From Gnetum montanum (taxonomy: Eukaryota > Streptophyta > Gnetopsida > Gnetales > Gnetaceae), in NCBI GenBank assembly GCA_015680685.1, contig MNCI01038211.1:133397-197396 (forward strand): DNA of 64,000 bases. The letters run 5' to 3'. The position numbers and the translations under genes are program-made. Shown one piece after another: positions 33,798 to 45,041 of the stretch. Position 1 is the stretch's first letter. Each line of letters begins with the position of its first letter. The notes below the pieces were generated by a model. It saw only the letters and a list, made by a program, of their open reading frames with translations. It was not told the origin of the DNA and ran no database searches.

Positions 33798-34638
33798 NNN
33801 NNNNNNNNNNNNNNNNNNNNNNNNNNNNNNNNNNNNNNNNNNNNNNNNNNNNNNNNNNNNNNNNNNNNNNNNNNNNNNNNNNNNNNNNNNNNNNNNNNNN
33901 NNNNNNNNNNNNNNNNNNNNNNNNNNNNNNNNNNNNNNNNNNNNNNNNNNNNNNNNNNNNNNNNNNNNNNNNNNNNNNNNNNNNNNNNNNNNNNNNNNNN
34001 NNNNNNNNNNNNNNNNNNNNNNNNNNNNNNNNNNNNNNNNNNNNNNNNNNNNNNNNNNNNNNNNNNNNNNNNNNNNNNNNNNNNNNNNNNNNNNNNNNNN
34101 NNNNNNNNNNNNNNNNNNNNNNNNNNNNNNNNNNNNNNNNNNNNNNNNNNNNNNNNNNNNNNNNNNNNNNNNNNNNNNNNNNNNNNNNNNNNNNNNNNNN
34201 NNNNNNNNNNNNNNNNNNNNNNNNNNNNNNNNNNNNNNNNNNNNNNNNNNNNNNNNNNNNNNNNNNNNNNNNNNNNNNNNNNNNNNNNNNNNNNNNNNNN
34301 NNNNNNNNNNNNNNNNNNNNNNNNNNNNNNNNNNNNNNNNNNNNNNNNNNNNNNNNNNNNNNNNNNNNNNNNNNNNNNNNNNNNNNNNNNNNNNNNNNNN
34401 NNNNNNNNNNNNNNNNNNNNNNNNNNNNNNNNNNNNNNNNNNNNNNNNNNNNNNNNNNNNNNNNNNNNNNNNNNNNNNNNNNNNNNNNNNNNNNNNNNNN
34501 NNNNNNNNNNNNNNNNNNNNNNNNNNNNNNNNNNNNNNNNNNNNNNNNNNNNNNNNNNNNNNNNNNNNNNNNNNNNNNNNNNNNNNNNNNNNNNNNNNNN
34601 NNNNNNNNNNNNNNNNNNNNNNNNNNNNNNNNNNNNNN
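33798..34638. other. Assembly gap, 841 undetermined bases
   Basis: A continuous run of N. By comparison with copies 1 and 3, the missing part covers RNase H and most of integrase. In copy 3 this part is longer than 841 bp, so the gap length may be nominal. Confidence 0.97.
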
Positions 34639-35233
34639 GCCGAGGTCACTAACAGGGAGATCACTAAAATATTGACAAGGACAATTAGCTAGTATAGGTG
34701 AGATTGGAGCACTAAACTGAATTGATGCTCTTTGGGCATACTGCTCCACTTGGAAACTCCCTATAGGCTACTCTCCCTATGAGCTAGTGTACAGAAAACT
34801 TCCAAAGCTTTCGATTAAAGTTGAGCTCCGTACACTATCCATGGCTTGTGACCTCCACCTCGACCTTGATCTAGCACACAAACAAAGTTTGGCAACTTTA
34901 AACATGCTAGATGAAAATCGATTAGCTGCCCTATCATCAAATGAGTTGCACAAGACATATAACAAGCAATGTCATGACTTAAAAATTCGAAAGGTTAATT
35001 ATCAACCAGGAGATAAGGTTCTCTACTAGAACCCCACACATGTTCCACAATGCACAAAATTTCAAACACTGTGGGAAGGACCTTACATTATTCATACAAC
35101 CTTTTTTTCAGGAGCCATGACCATATACAAACCTGAGAGCCCTGATAAGAGATTACTAGTCAATGTGCAACAGACCAAACCCTTCCATGAACTTAGAACA
35201 ACCAATGCACATAATACCTCTGAGAAGGGATGA
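34639..35233 (+). pseudogene. Copy 2 integrase C-terminal part
   Basis: Directly after the gap come AEVTNREITKIL (with the catalytic Glu of the core) and TPYRLLSL-type sequence matching the KLPIGYSPYEL segment. Then come an open stretch at 34787-35029 with ENRLAALSSNELHKTYNKQ and KIRKVNYQPGDKVLY, and the GPY motif WEGPYIIHTTFFSGA near 35070-35115. The polyprotein ends at a TGA at 35231-35233. Several frameshifts are present. Confidence 0.78.
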
Positions 35234-37160
35234 CCCCACTCATTATTTCAGATCTCCCCCTTCCAACTTAGTCATGGGGGAGATGACCACCTCTGCTGAT
35301 CATTTGAGGCCCTTAGTTCCTTTTTAAGTTTTTGTTTTATACATTTCTTTTACAAATTTCTTTAAATTTTCTTGTTTTTGTTTTGCAACATCATTTATAC
35401 TCTTTCATTTCTTTGTGTGTTTATTTATTTTGTTAGGTTCGTCACCTAATAAGTGCTACTGATGGTGGTATGAACTGTATTATATTGATTGCCAATGTTT
35501 GGTTTTTATTTTTGAGTTATAATGTTGATACTAAGGTATGGTTCTTTTGATATAACAGGTAATGAGTCCATGTCATCCATGCATTCATAAATTTTTATGG
35601 TCTCTCTTGGCTTGGAAATGTACAGTCCCTTTCTTAATAATAGAACTATCAATGAATTGGTGACTGAGCAGTTCTCAAACTGAGAAAGGACTCAAGGCCT
35701 GAAAAAGGTGTGACTTCAAGGGGATTTGATGCATTTGTGCTGCCCATTCTCTTGGGTGCTTGAATGTTTTCTTATTGGGTTTTCCTTACCATTCCAACGT
35801 TGCTCCATTATTGGGAAGTCGAGCTAATAAAAATAATAAGTCTTTCCATGGTGTGGTTCTCACGCAAAAAAAAAAAAGTGAAAAAAGTGAGAATTCAAGC
35901 ACACCCCTTAGAAAAAATAACCCTATGGGCTACAAGCACTGGTTATTGAACTAAAAAAATATGTTCCCTCTAACTAAGGCCCTCTCTCACTTCCTACTTT
36001 TCTTTTTCTTATTTCCTTGGAATGGTGGTGACTCTTTGGCGGAAGCATTCTTGCTACTTTAAGTGGATGGATTGGCCAAGTGTATTAATGCGAAGTCATT
36101 GAATGTGGATTGTTTAAGGCTGGATTTCGAATGAGATCTACTAAGTCACATTAAGCATAAATACACAAGGGGCTGTACACCACCATGTTCTTGGGACTCC
36201 ATTCCATTCTCTTCTCCTATTCTTTCTCCATTTTTCCACCTCATTGCCGGTTGTATCAATAGTCTATATTTTGGTTGATGAATTATTTTCTTTTTGGTAA
36301 ACTCTTAGGGTTAAGACTTTAACTTTTTCTTCCAAATGACATTTTCAGAGCCTACGAACTCTTTGAATGTGGGATTGTCAGGGCATTAAGGGCATAAGCC
36401 TGCTTTGGGGAGGACCCACTGGCATTCCTACTTGGTGGATCAATTAACTTCCTTCCCTTAAACATTTCCACAATCAACATTTATTTTGTTCATTTCCACC
36501 TCTGACATCCATTTTATCGACATTGCCATTGTTTCTTTTTCTCCATCTTTCTTATCCCTTATATTTTTCCATTCTATCACTACCAGAGGTTCGCTCTTAG
36601 TCAAGGGGATCCTGTTCCAATTTTTTCAATTTTCTCCTAACCCCTACACCTTGGGTAGTCACCCGTGTTATATCTCTAGAATCCGTACTAGCCATATTAC
36701 AACTCAGCCAATGGATCGCACACTGAACCAAGGTATCAATTACATTGTGATTTAGTTATCCTTGCTAATATGAGACAATGTTGTGTGTGTAGATGGCAAT
36801 CATACAACAATGGAATGGAGCTGGAGGAAACACTTAGGATGGGCTGGTGCTGGAATAGTCATGCAAAGGAACAAGATTGATGGTGCGGTTATGGATGGAC
36901 AACGAAAAGTGAAATTTTGGTATCAACAACAACACATCTTCTTTTTCTTCTCTCTCTCTCTCTTCTCTCTCAGCTTCCAAATAAGGCCTTATGTCAAATG
37001 TGTATAGTGTTCACTCTTATGGTCATGAACACTAATATTGTCATGTATTGTAATGATGATCTGTTCACGTGTCACCCCATTCACCATTAGTGTCATTCAA
37101 GTCAATAATCCCATACCTTCTCAATATTTTGTAAGGAACTCGAGGATGAGTTTTTATTCA
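35234..37160 (+). other. Copy 2 3' non-coding region
   Basis: About 1.9 kb without a credible gene. Landmarks shared with copies 1 and 3 are ACTTAGTCATGGGGGAGATG (near 35265, an internal second polypurine-like tract), the ACAAGCACTGGTTAT segment (near 35935) and GGGGAGGACCCAC (near 36410). A CT microsatellite lies near 36949-36972. No trace of the extra reading frame of copy 1 is seen. Confidence 0.6.
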
Positions 37161-37163
37161 GTC

Positions 37164-37172
37164 ATGGGGGTA
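37164..37172 (+). other. Copy 2 polypurine tract
   Basis: ATGGGGGTA immediately before the 3' LTR, with the same sequence context as the tract of copy 1. Confidence 0.75.
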
Positions 37173-38027
37173 TGATGAGCCGCGATATCATGTACATGAT
37201 ATCGCATACGTGATATCGCATCCCATCTTATTATCTATAAATAAGAGGCAGCTTCCCTTGTTTTAGGCACTTAGACTTAGACCCTTAGCTAAAATCTTAC
37301 AGTTTTACCATTCCAGAGTTTGAATAATTCCCATGTGCCCGTAGTAGGAGTCTTAAAGTGAATGGATTTTTATTCAAGCAAATTCTACCTAAGCACACAT
37401 TTGTGTATGACAATAAAGACGAACTTTATGATAAACCTTGCATCATATGGACTAAGCTAAATAGTAATTAATTATTGTTGAATGTTTAAATTCTTTCCTA
37501 GTTAATTAATCTCTCTCAACCCTTGACTCTCCTAGTTAAGTACACTTAGTATGACCGCTTCGAGCATGTGTGTAGCGCTTGGTAACCCAGTAACGATTAG
37601 TGTTTGGTAATCCCAACAACATTGCACTGGTTCAGGATGTGTGCGGCAAGTAGGAATGGATACTGGTGTTAGGAACAATTAGAACGTAGTTAGTGAATAG
37701 TTAATGAAAGTTAGTCACNCGGATACTGGTGTTAGGAACAATTAGAACGTAGTTAGTGAATAGTTAATGAAAGTTAGTCACTTAGTTCTCTTCACCTTCC
37801 CCTATCAGCATAAGACATTAAAAAGATAAAAGATATAAAAATCATATACCTCAAGCTTACTTAACCATACAACCGTGACAATACAAGTAAGTTTGGGAAG
37901 ACAACGATTGATTAACCTTAAGTGTTCCATTAAGGTGTGTAAGCACTTAGTCCTTAGAGTTCGACCGGATCGCGCGTGAACGCTCGTATTTGTATGGTTG
38001 AGTGTAGGGGTACCTCACCACTCATCA
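37173..38027 (+). repeat. Copy 2, 3' LTR (with extra sequence)
   Basis: TGATGAG to CTCATCA. At 855 bp it is 91 bp longer than the 5' LTR. About 28 bp come from a duplicated ATGATATCGCATACGTGATATCGCAT-like stretch just inside the left edge, and about 62 bp from an exact duplication around the N at 37719. The TATA box is at 37236-37243. Confidence 0.88.
37658..37781 (+). repeat. Exact 61-bp duplication around a single N (assembly join)
   Basis: 37658-37718 and 37721-37781 are identical, with N at 37719. The 5' LTR has only one copy, which supports an assembly artefact. Confidence 0.87.
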
Positions 38028-41000
38028 TAAACTAAAGTAATCATAACATTCTCTTATTTATTTATTTGTATTTGCACTACAACTTTATTAAAAACTCAGT
38101 TCTAAAGTGTTGAAACTTTATGGATCATGGTTCCACTATTTCTAATATTTATTTAGGATATAGTTAATTTTTTAATAATATGGCAATGAATTATTTCCAA
38201 ATTGTAGAGCCACATTAAAGCATGGAACTCTTAGCATTCTTTACATTACAATTATTTTTCTCCTTGTCAAATAAAGTTGTTTATTCATGTTTTTATTGTC
38301 AGAGATGATGAGAATTATTCCCTTCTTACTCTAAAAGGTATAAAACCCAACACACACAACATTCATTTCTGAAGTACATTTTTCAACAACACTAAACATT
38401 TCAAATCTTTTGATTGATAGAAACTTATGTTTGTTTGCAAGAACTTGACATAAGAGGGAAAAATAAATTGTTGCTAAAACTATTAATCAACTATTGAATT
38501 GGCACACTCAGCAGAAATATTGGATGCCCATCAACCCTCAACTTGAAGCCATTGAAAGTTAACAAGTTTATAATTATGGTTATAAACCTTTATAAGAGAG
38601 TAGCTATGATAAAATCACAATGAATATTTCCTGGGATGTTTACAACTTTTAAAATTTTCCCTTGAGAACCATAAAGCAACAAACTTCGCCAAGCCTTTAA
38701 GATGAAAATTATCATACCTTTAATTTCCAAGTAATTTTGAATCTGCTTGAACAAAGTTAAAGCATAACACATGTAGAAATAATTATAACTTGCAGTTTTA
38801 AAGGCTTGTAAATTAGGAAGCAAAATTATATATAAAATGCCTAACACTGAGTTTTCATATTTAAAGATAACATATTAAAATTATTTTTAACACCTCCAAA
38901 TGGAAGTGTAGGTTCATGGCTTCTAACCCATTCCAATGTGGAAAAAATGTCATGTTACAAACATACTCTTCATAATAAATCAATATAATTGACGAAGAAA
39001 AATGCATTCAAATAATTTTACTTGCAATGTATAAAAAATAATAAATCAAAAATTAATGAAGAGATGTTTCCAACAATTAAGTCTCTAGATAAATCAATAC
39101 CAGTAACTCTATTCATTTCTATCACAAGCTGAACCTATTTAAAGAATAGTCTTCATTTACAAATAAACACATATATACACAAAGTTAGAGCATGAATACT
39201 AAAAACATACTATTTCAATTACCTTGTTAAGGACTTTGTGACAATCAATACTTAATAGAAGATGGGAATGGATCCCCTAATCCTTGGGCTCATTACTTTG
39301 ACCATTTTCTACATTTATGGCATTACATGTTGAACATTTCCTTGCAATTGTAAAAACACAGGTTCTTCTAAAACTACACCCTTGATTCCTTTCAACATTG
39401 CATCTAAATATGTACATTCGATTATTTGTATGTAACAAAAAGAATTCACATCCATTATCCAAGAGCACTAAGTTCTAGAGTATATTCAAGAACCTAGAAA
39501 GATGGCTACATTTGGTTAAATATGACATTTTCTATAGCAACATTTTACATTTTAGCATCTATCTAAAATTATCACTACAAAGAATGTTTCCTCCTTAAAC
39601 AACTCTATTGATAGTACCATGATTAGTAGTCACTAGTTAACACATGGATCAAATCAAAAAGATTGAAATATTCTTATAAAGAGTGATAATCTATTGTTGG
39701 TCATAATTTTAATGGAATGAGGTAAGAATAAGTATAGTTTTCAAAGAGAATACTACACTCACTTATGAAATGCCCATGTTTGAATATATATAAAATAAAA
39801 ATAAAAATAAAAATGTTAAAATGATATCTTCAAATGAAGAAAGAACAAGCTTGCACTTTAGATGAGCAAGTTCTCTAATTGCAAAACTTACCAATGTAAC
39901 ATATACTTTGAGCACATAGATCATAAAAATGTAAAGGTAAGTACAAGTATTACCACATACAAAAATTGAAATTAATGAAACAAAAACTCAATCACCATCA
40001 TTATCATTCTAGGCTTATCCCAACAATACAAGGTTATCTATCTTCACCTAGAGGCTCAATGCTCATTTTGTCAAGAGCGGTTTGAGGAGGGCTAGTGAGT
40101 AAATGAAAACCTAACCTCTTTTCAAGTGGCTATGCACAAGAATGAAATAAAAACTCAATAACCATATTAATATTGTATGAAACATGGTAAACATTAAACC
40201 ATAGTTGGTAAATTAGGTGCATTTCTGTAAATGAATGATATTAGGCTACCTATGCACTTACAATCATACCTTTCACTTATTTCATGTAACATCTAATATA
40301 GTAGAGACATAGTGTGAATGCAACTTTCTTGAAAAGATGGTAGGCATCTTCTCAAATTTGGATACCTAGTGCATCTCTACTAATTGTTAGATCTTTGCAT
40401 TTATTTCATGATAGAAAGACAACCTTGAAATTATTCAAGCATTCCAACATTGAGAAATAAATAAAAATGAATGTGTACAACACCCTTATGAAACATTGGA
40501 CTTTAGAATTATCCAAGCGAGTCTACCTAAAATCAAATAGAGAAACAATATGTGCCAAAGTAGCATTATAGACACAACCATGAACACAAAGCTCAATCTT
40601 TAGAATAGTATGGTACTACTTCATGTTTTCCATATCACAATTAACAAGTTTAGTATATAACTAAGATCTCTCCTAATATCATCTTGGTGCCTCTACCCCA
40701 TCAACATGGGCTAACTTGTTAAAGTGGGCCAAAAGATTTGAGGATTATTTCCTATGAGCAATAACACAGTGAAGAAATGCCTAATTCAAAAAAATTTAAT
40801 TTTTACAGTAATGCCCACTATACCGTAATCCATTTCACACCATTTGAGAGGTGTTTGTTATACTACAACAAGACTCGGATTTCTGATCTCCAAAACTCCG
40901 GGCTTTCCATTTTTCACCTACAACAAACATCCACTCAATGTTGCGTTATCATGCTGAACACCCGTGTTTTGTGTTTGAACAAATGCCTTTTCTTTGGAAT

Positions 41001-42050
41001 AGACTTTACTTTCAATCAACTCCTCCAAAGCTCATTAGGTCTACTTACATTTTTCTCAGACCAACCAAGGGATGAACTTTCACCAGTTGTCCACCTCTAA
41101 AACCCTGCCAGAGAAGCTCTGTAACTAGTCAATTCTTAATAGACAAGTAAAAAATCCCAGGATGCTCATTAAAGCATCTCAGAAACTTGTGGGTGCCAAC
41201 CCCAAGTGTTCTGTTAGACCAATAATGATTTTTCTCAGAATTTTGCGATGACCAGCCAAGCCAAGAAATTTTTTCTCAGAAACGCACTATTAGGATCCAC
41301 ACAAAGATTAGGACAACTTGTGGCCAGAATCATGTTCTGACAGTCAATATTGATGCATTTCAATTTACAGGTATTCAACATTTCAACAATGTGCTCCAAG
41401 AAAAAACCCTAACAATGTATAAATTAAGACATTTGATTTTTTTCCCCTAAAATGATAATTTAGTTGATGATGTAACTGCTATTTTAAAAGATTGTTTCAA
41501 ATAAGATACTGTGTTTACATGGAGTAAGGCAAATATCTGAACTATAATGCCTTAGAAAAGTGATCCACCATCTTCACTTCATGCGTGAAAAGCTTACCAA
41601 TTGCATTTAGAACCTCTTCTTAAAACAAATATCATTTTTCTTTCTTTGACTATTTTCTTGGACACACCACAATCTAAAGTTCCCAAGGAAATGCACACTC
41701 CCATCACTTTAGAAGCACACTCATCCCATATAAAACTGTTATAAAAAGAAACAAAAATGACAAATTATAATTGATCAAAACTGGTAGAAAATTAATTATT
41801 TTCTCGGAATAATACTATAGGCATGCAGGAAGAACGTGTGTTTTAAAATGTCAAAAATATCAGATGAAAGGAGGTATCATCAAATTACTGGTTGAAACTA
41901 CAAACTATCATCTGTATTTACTTAACAATAGATCCGTGGATGCTAGTTTCACAGATCCTAAAAATGAGCCCATGATGGATCCAGGACTCAACATTACAGT
42001 TAACATTACGTCTAGGAAGTAAAAAATAGTAGTCATTCTATGTTATATAT
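38028..42050. other. Unassigned AT-rich DNA between copy 2 and the host gene
   Basis: No gene is supported. There is a small AAAAAT repeat near 39787-39813. Positions 40770-41400 are slightly richer in GC, with a 107-codon open frame (40777-41100, plus) of unknown type and three TTTTTCTCAGA-like segments (near 41050, 41228 and 41268). That could be an old exon or transposon fragment, but I recognise no motif. Confidence 0.45.
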
Positions 42051-42054
42051 ATAG

Positions 42055-42476
42055 AGAGAGAAAGCAGATAAAATTCATTTGCAAACGGCTACCCTGCTGC
42101 ATTTGATGATATCCTGGAACAGCAACAGTAGAACAAATTTAACGAAAATAAGATTTCAAAAAATTACACTAATGACCTATTGTTACTGTCTTAACCCTTC
42201 ATGGAGTCTCTGCATTTTTATAAATGGAAATAAACAATAGTGCTTATTCCCTGTTTAAACACACATCTATATCTTTAATTAATTTAAGGAAAAAAGAGAC
42301 AGAATTCATTTGCAAACGACGAGCCTACTGCATTTGATGATATCCTGGGACAGTAAATATCGAACAAATTTATAAGAATGAGATATTAAAGAAAATGAGA
42401 TTTCAAAAAATTACACCACGATAAATGAGGACATGAATGACGTACTGTCACTGTCTTAACCTTTCATGGAGTCACG
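42055..42476. repeat. Direct duplication 3' of the host gene
   Basis: The block starting near 42055 (ATTCATTTGCAAACG at 42073, then GCATTTGATGATATCCTGG) recurs from about 42290 (at 42304), period about 231 bp. Both copies end with an ACTGTCTTAACC...TTCATGGAGTC segment (42182-42208 and 42447-42473). The second copy carries about 34 additional bp, which are part of the hairpin arm. Confidence 0.75.
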
Positions 42477-42556
42477 GTTTATTATTTCTGCACGTGACTC
42501 CATGAAGGGTTAAGACAGTGACAAAAGTTAATTCATGTCCTCATTTATGGTGGTGA
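42414..42556. repeat. Long imperfect hairpin (63-bp arms, 16-base loop)
   Basis: The left arm is 42414-42476 and the right arm 42493-42556. They pair from CACCAC at the outside to GGAGTCACG/CGTGACTCC at the loop, with one 8-base unpaired block and a few single mismatches. The loop (42477-42492) contains, on the minus strand, AATAAA (42478-42483). The outer flanks share AAAAAATT, so a foldback transposon (MITE-like) with a short target duplication is possible, as is a local inverted duplication of the ACTGTCTTAACC segment. Confidence 0.82.
42478..42483 (-). terminator. Candidate polyadenylation signal of the host gene
   Basis: AATAAA on the minus strand, about 177 bases beyond the stop codon, in the loop of the hairpin. 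It is the nearest canonical signal that I see in the expected 3' range. Confidence 0.5.
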
Positions 42557-42659
42557 AAAAATTCATTGACACCAGTTGATCAAGTACAAATGATAGTTAC
42601 TTTGCAGCTTTACAAATACAAATTAAAATCACAAAATTCATTGATATAACCTTAGTGCA

Positions 42660-45041
42660 TTATACACAAGAATGTAGAGGGGTTGGAGGTTTATTGCTGC
42701 TGCTGGTGAAAAGGGTCGCCAGGAACAAATCCGTTAAATGACGCATTTCCATTTGAAGAAGCCGGTACTGCATTGCTGGATTTGTATCTGCATAAGATTT
42801 TCTTACAGAGACCCTGCTTCTATGTGACCTAACAGGAAACCCATGATAAAAGAACTCGGTAGATGAATATGAATATTTTGCACCGACATTCTCTTGCCCA
42901 CCAAAGATAAATGAACTTTCCCCATCTTCCTTAAACGTGTCTGCATCAAAACATTCTTCTTCGAACCCTTGTGTTGCATCAGGCTTGTCTACTTTCACAA
43001 ATTCTTCCTTGAAATTTTGATCCCCACTAGCTGGGCCTGCTTTTGAAATGTTTTCCTTCAATTCTTCCACCTCCGCTAGAGTCTTTCCTATTTCTGAAGA
43101 TTCCTTTTCCCTTTCATGTTTTGCAGTTGCTTTTACTGCTTCTGCTATTTCTTGCTCCAATTCTTGTTCTGTACGAGGCATTTTTACTTCGGAAGCTTCA
43201 TTTTTCGATTCTTCCTCCATAATTTCATTGCTGCTAATCTTCATTGGAGATTCTGAAAAAGTAAATGCATCAGCATGATTTTGATGAGGATGTTTCTTTA
43301 CACCAAAACATGAGGAATCGGGTATTACACTGACTTCCTCTAGACCAGAAAATGAAGAGACTCCCACCTTATCTTTCTCCTCAGATTCAATTCCCTTGTT
43401 ACCATCTTCAAATTTGATGTCTTTTTCTTCTCTGTAACTGTCTACTCTCTCCTCTGTTTTCGTTATGGCATCAGTACTTATGGATTCCATTTCATCAGCT
43501 TCACTTTCATATATGCTGTCTAACTTTATCTCAAAATGAGCATCATCCAAAGTACCAAGATCTGAGCAACCATTGTTCACTGGTTCAAGAACATACATGT
43601 CTGAGATGTTCTTCTGAGTTGGGTTCGTCCCATTTTCTTCGCTGTCATTAGCCTCCATCTCTGCAACATATTCTAAGTTCTCTCTTGGCAGCAAAATTTC
43701 AGCAAACGTAGAAGACTGGCTCTGGCTGTCAGCGTCAACATCTGCCACAGATGCACAACTACCATGATAACCACAACAGCTTTTATTATGCTCAGTTTCA
43801 TTGTCCAGTTCCTTAAACTTAATTTCAGATTCTTCAGCTAATGCATCATGTTCTTCTTCAAGAGTAGCCATTGCACAAAAAGACTCATACCCAAGCTGAG
43901 AATCTATGAATGAAGAAGAGTCCTCTTCCTCATGATGATGATCATAATCATGTACCTGTGGTTGTGGTGGTGGGTAGACTTGCATTTCCACTTCCATGAA
44001 TGAAGAATGTTTGTAGCTGAGCTTCTTGGTGGTTCGGTTTCTTCTCCCTTGCCATTTGAGGATAGTGGCAGTAGCTCTAGCACCTGCAGCAGCAAATCCA
44101 CGACAGAAGAACTCACTAAAGTTGGACATGCAAGTAAATGACTTTAAAGAACTTTCTCCTTCTTCCCCTTCTTTGAGCTCTTTTGCTGCATACAGCTTTT
44201 CTTTTTCCTCTGCAAGAGCCATTCCTAATTCTGAAAATTCATTTTCCATTATTTCCTTTTCTTCTTTGAACTCTTTTGCTACATACGGCTTTTCTGCTTC
44301 TACTATTTCATTCTCCAATTTTTGTTCTGCAGTAGAACCAGATTGGCCATACTCCAACGTCTGACCCAATTCTTGAGCAACACATTGTTTTCTAAACTCT
44401 TCTTGCTCTGCATAATTTCCTGATACTTGTTCAAATTTACCAGGAGATTCTACGCAAGAAGTTTTCACTGATTGGAGATTAATATGCATACCTGAGCTTT
44501 TGTTGTTCTGGGGTGGGCTCAGCAGGTATATGGCCTCATCTTCTTCGCTGCAGTTAGCCTTCAGTTCTGCAACATCTTGCAAATTCTCTTCTGGCAGCAA
44601 AATTTCAGCAAAAGCAGAAGACTGGCTCTGGCTCTGAATCTGAATATCTGCCAAAGATGCACACGTACCATTACAGCCGCAAGAATTCTGGTGATGATCA
44701 GTTTCATTCCTCAGCTCTGGAGACTTAACTTCAGATTCTTGGGCCAATGTATCATTTTTTTCTTCATTAGTAGTCATCGCAGAAAGAGACTCAAACCCAA
44801 GTTGGGAATCTACCAAAGAAGAAGAACTCTCCTCATCAACATCATAAGGATGAACATACTCATAATCATGTGCTTGCGGTTCTGGAGGTGGGAAGACTTG
44901 TAGCTCCACTTCCATGGATGAAGAACGCTTCCAGTTGAGCTTCTTGGTACCTCTGGCTCGGTGTCTTCTCCTCTGCCAGTTGAGGATAATGGCAGAAGCT
45001 CTGGCACCTGCGCCAACAATGGTGAGAATGCGCCACAGCAT
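42660..45041 (-). CDS. Intronless gene for a 793-residue acidic protein made of two tandem units
   Basis: The only long intact host gene here. The open frame extends up to 45218, but the codon there is GTG with an in-frame TGA just before; the first ATG is at 45039-45041, and the repeat homology begins right after it, so I start there. The N-terminus LWRILTIVGAGARASAIIL is hydrophobic and Ala/Arg-containing (membrane anchor or targeting peptide). Two units follow, about residues 10-318 and 319-737. Shared boxes in order are GARAxAxILxWQxRR, MEVEhQVaPPPxPQ (43 and 349), DSQLGaESh (78 and 380), a Cys-rich block (120-127 SCGCNGTC; 421-429 SCCGYHGSC), SQSQSSxFAEILLP (137 and 439), Glu/Lys-rich likely coiled coil, and EFFxxGF closing each unit (310, 729). 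Codon use and length support a real protein. I do not recognise the family; no enzyme motif is visible. Confidence 0.85.
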   Translation of the reverse strand: MLWRILTIVGAGARASAIILNWQRRRHRARGTKKLNWKRSSSMEVELQVFPPPEPQAHDYEYVHPYDVDEESSSSLVDSQLGFESLSAMTTNEEKNDTLAQESEVKSPELRNETDHHQNSCGCNGTCASLADIQIQSQSQSSAFAEILLPEENLQDVAELKANCSEEDEAIYLLSPPQNNKSSGMHINLQSVKTSCVESPGKFEQVSGNYAEQEEFRKQCVAQELGQTLEYGQSGSTAEQKLENEIVEAEKPYVAKEFKEEKEIMENEFSELGMALAEEKEKLYAAKELKEGEEGESSLKSFTCMSNFSEFFCRGFAAAGARATATILKWQGRRNRTTKKLSYKHSSFMEVEMQVYPPPQPQVHDYDHHHEEEDSSSFIDSQLGYESFCAMATLEEEHDALAEESEIKFKELDNETEHNKSCCGYHGSCASVADVDADSQSQSSTFAEILLPRENLEYVAEMEANDSEENGTNPTQKNISDMYVLEPVNNGCSDLGTLDDAHFEIKLDSIYESEADEMESISTDAITKTEERVDSYREEKDIKFEDGNKGIESEEKDKVGVSSFSGLEEVSVIPDSSCFGVKKHPHQNHADAFTFSESPMKISSNEIMEEESKNEASEVKMPRTEQELEQEIAEAVKATAKHEREKESSEIGKTLAEVEELKENISKAGPASGDQNFKEEFVKVDKPDATQGFEEECFDADTFKEDGESSFIFGGQENVGAKYSYSSTEFFYHGFPVRSHRSRVSVRKSYADTNPAMQYRLLQMEMRHLTDLFLATLFTSSSNKPPTPLHSCV

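Larger units (their letters stand above)
28349..38027 (+). mobile_element. Copy 2: youngest Athila-like retrotransposon, with assembly gap
   Basis: A 9.7-kb plus-strand element with both LTRs, a clear primer-binding site, gag, protease, RT, the start of RNase H, the end of integrase and a polypurine tract. Positions 33798-34638 are undetermined. LTRs differ at 18 of about 236 positions counted by hand (28376 onward against 37206 onward), fewer than in copy 1. It is the only copy that keeps the protease DSG loop. The flanks CTAAC (28344-28348) and TAAAC (38028-38032) are only a partial target duplication. Stops and frameshifts in gag and pol make it non-autonomous as assembled. Confidence 0.88.

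Noticed and set aside
33754-34749. Apparent 280-330-codon frames across the N run
   Set aside because: They consist almost entirely of undetermined bases.
40777-41100. 107-codon plus-strand frame in a slightly GC-richer region
   Set aside because: No recognisable motif, no flanking splice or promoter signals, and several Phe/Leu-rich stretches; kept only as a note in the unassigned region.
43048-44364. Plus-strand frames opposite the host gene
   Set aside because: Antisense shadows of a Glu/Ser-rich coding sequence, giving Ser/Phe-rich translations; no independent evidence.
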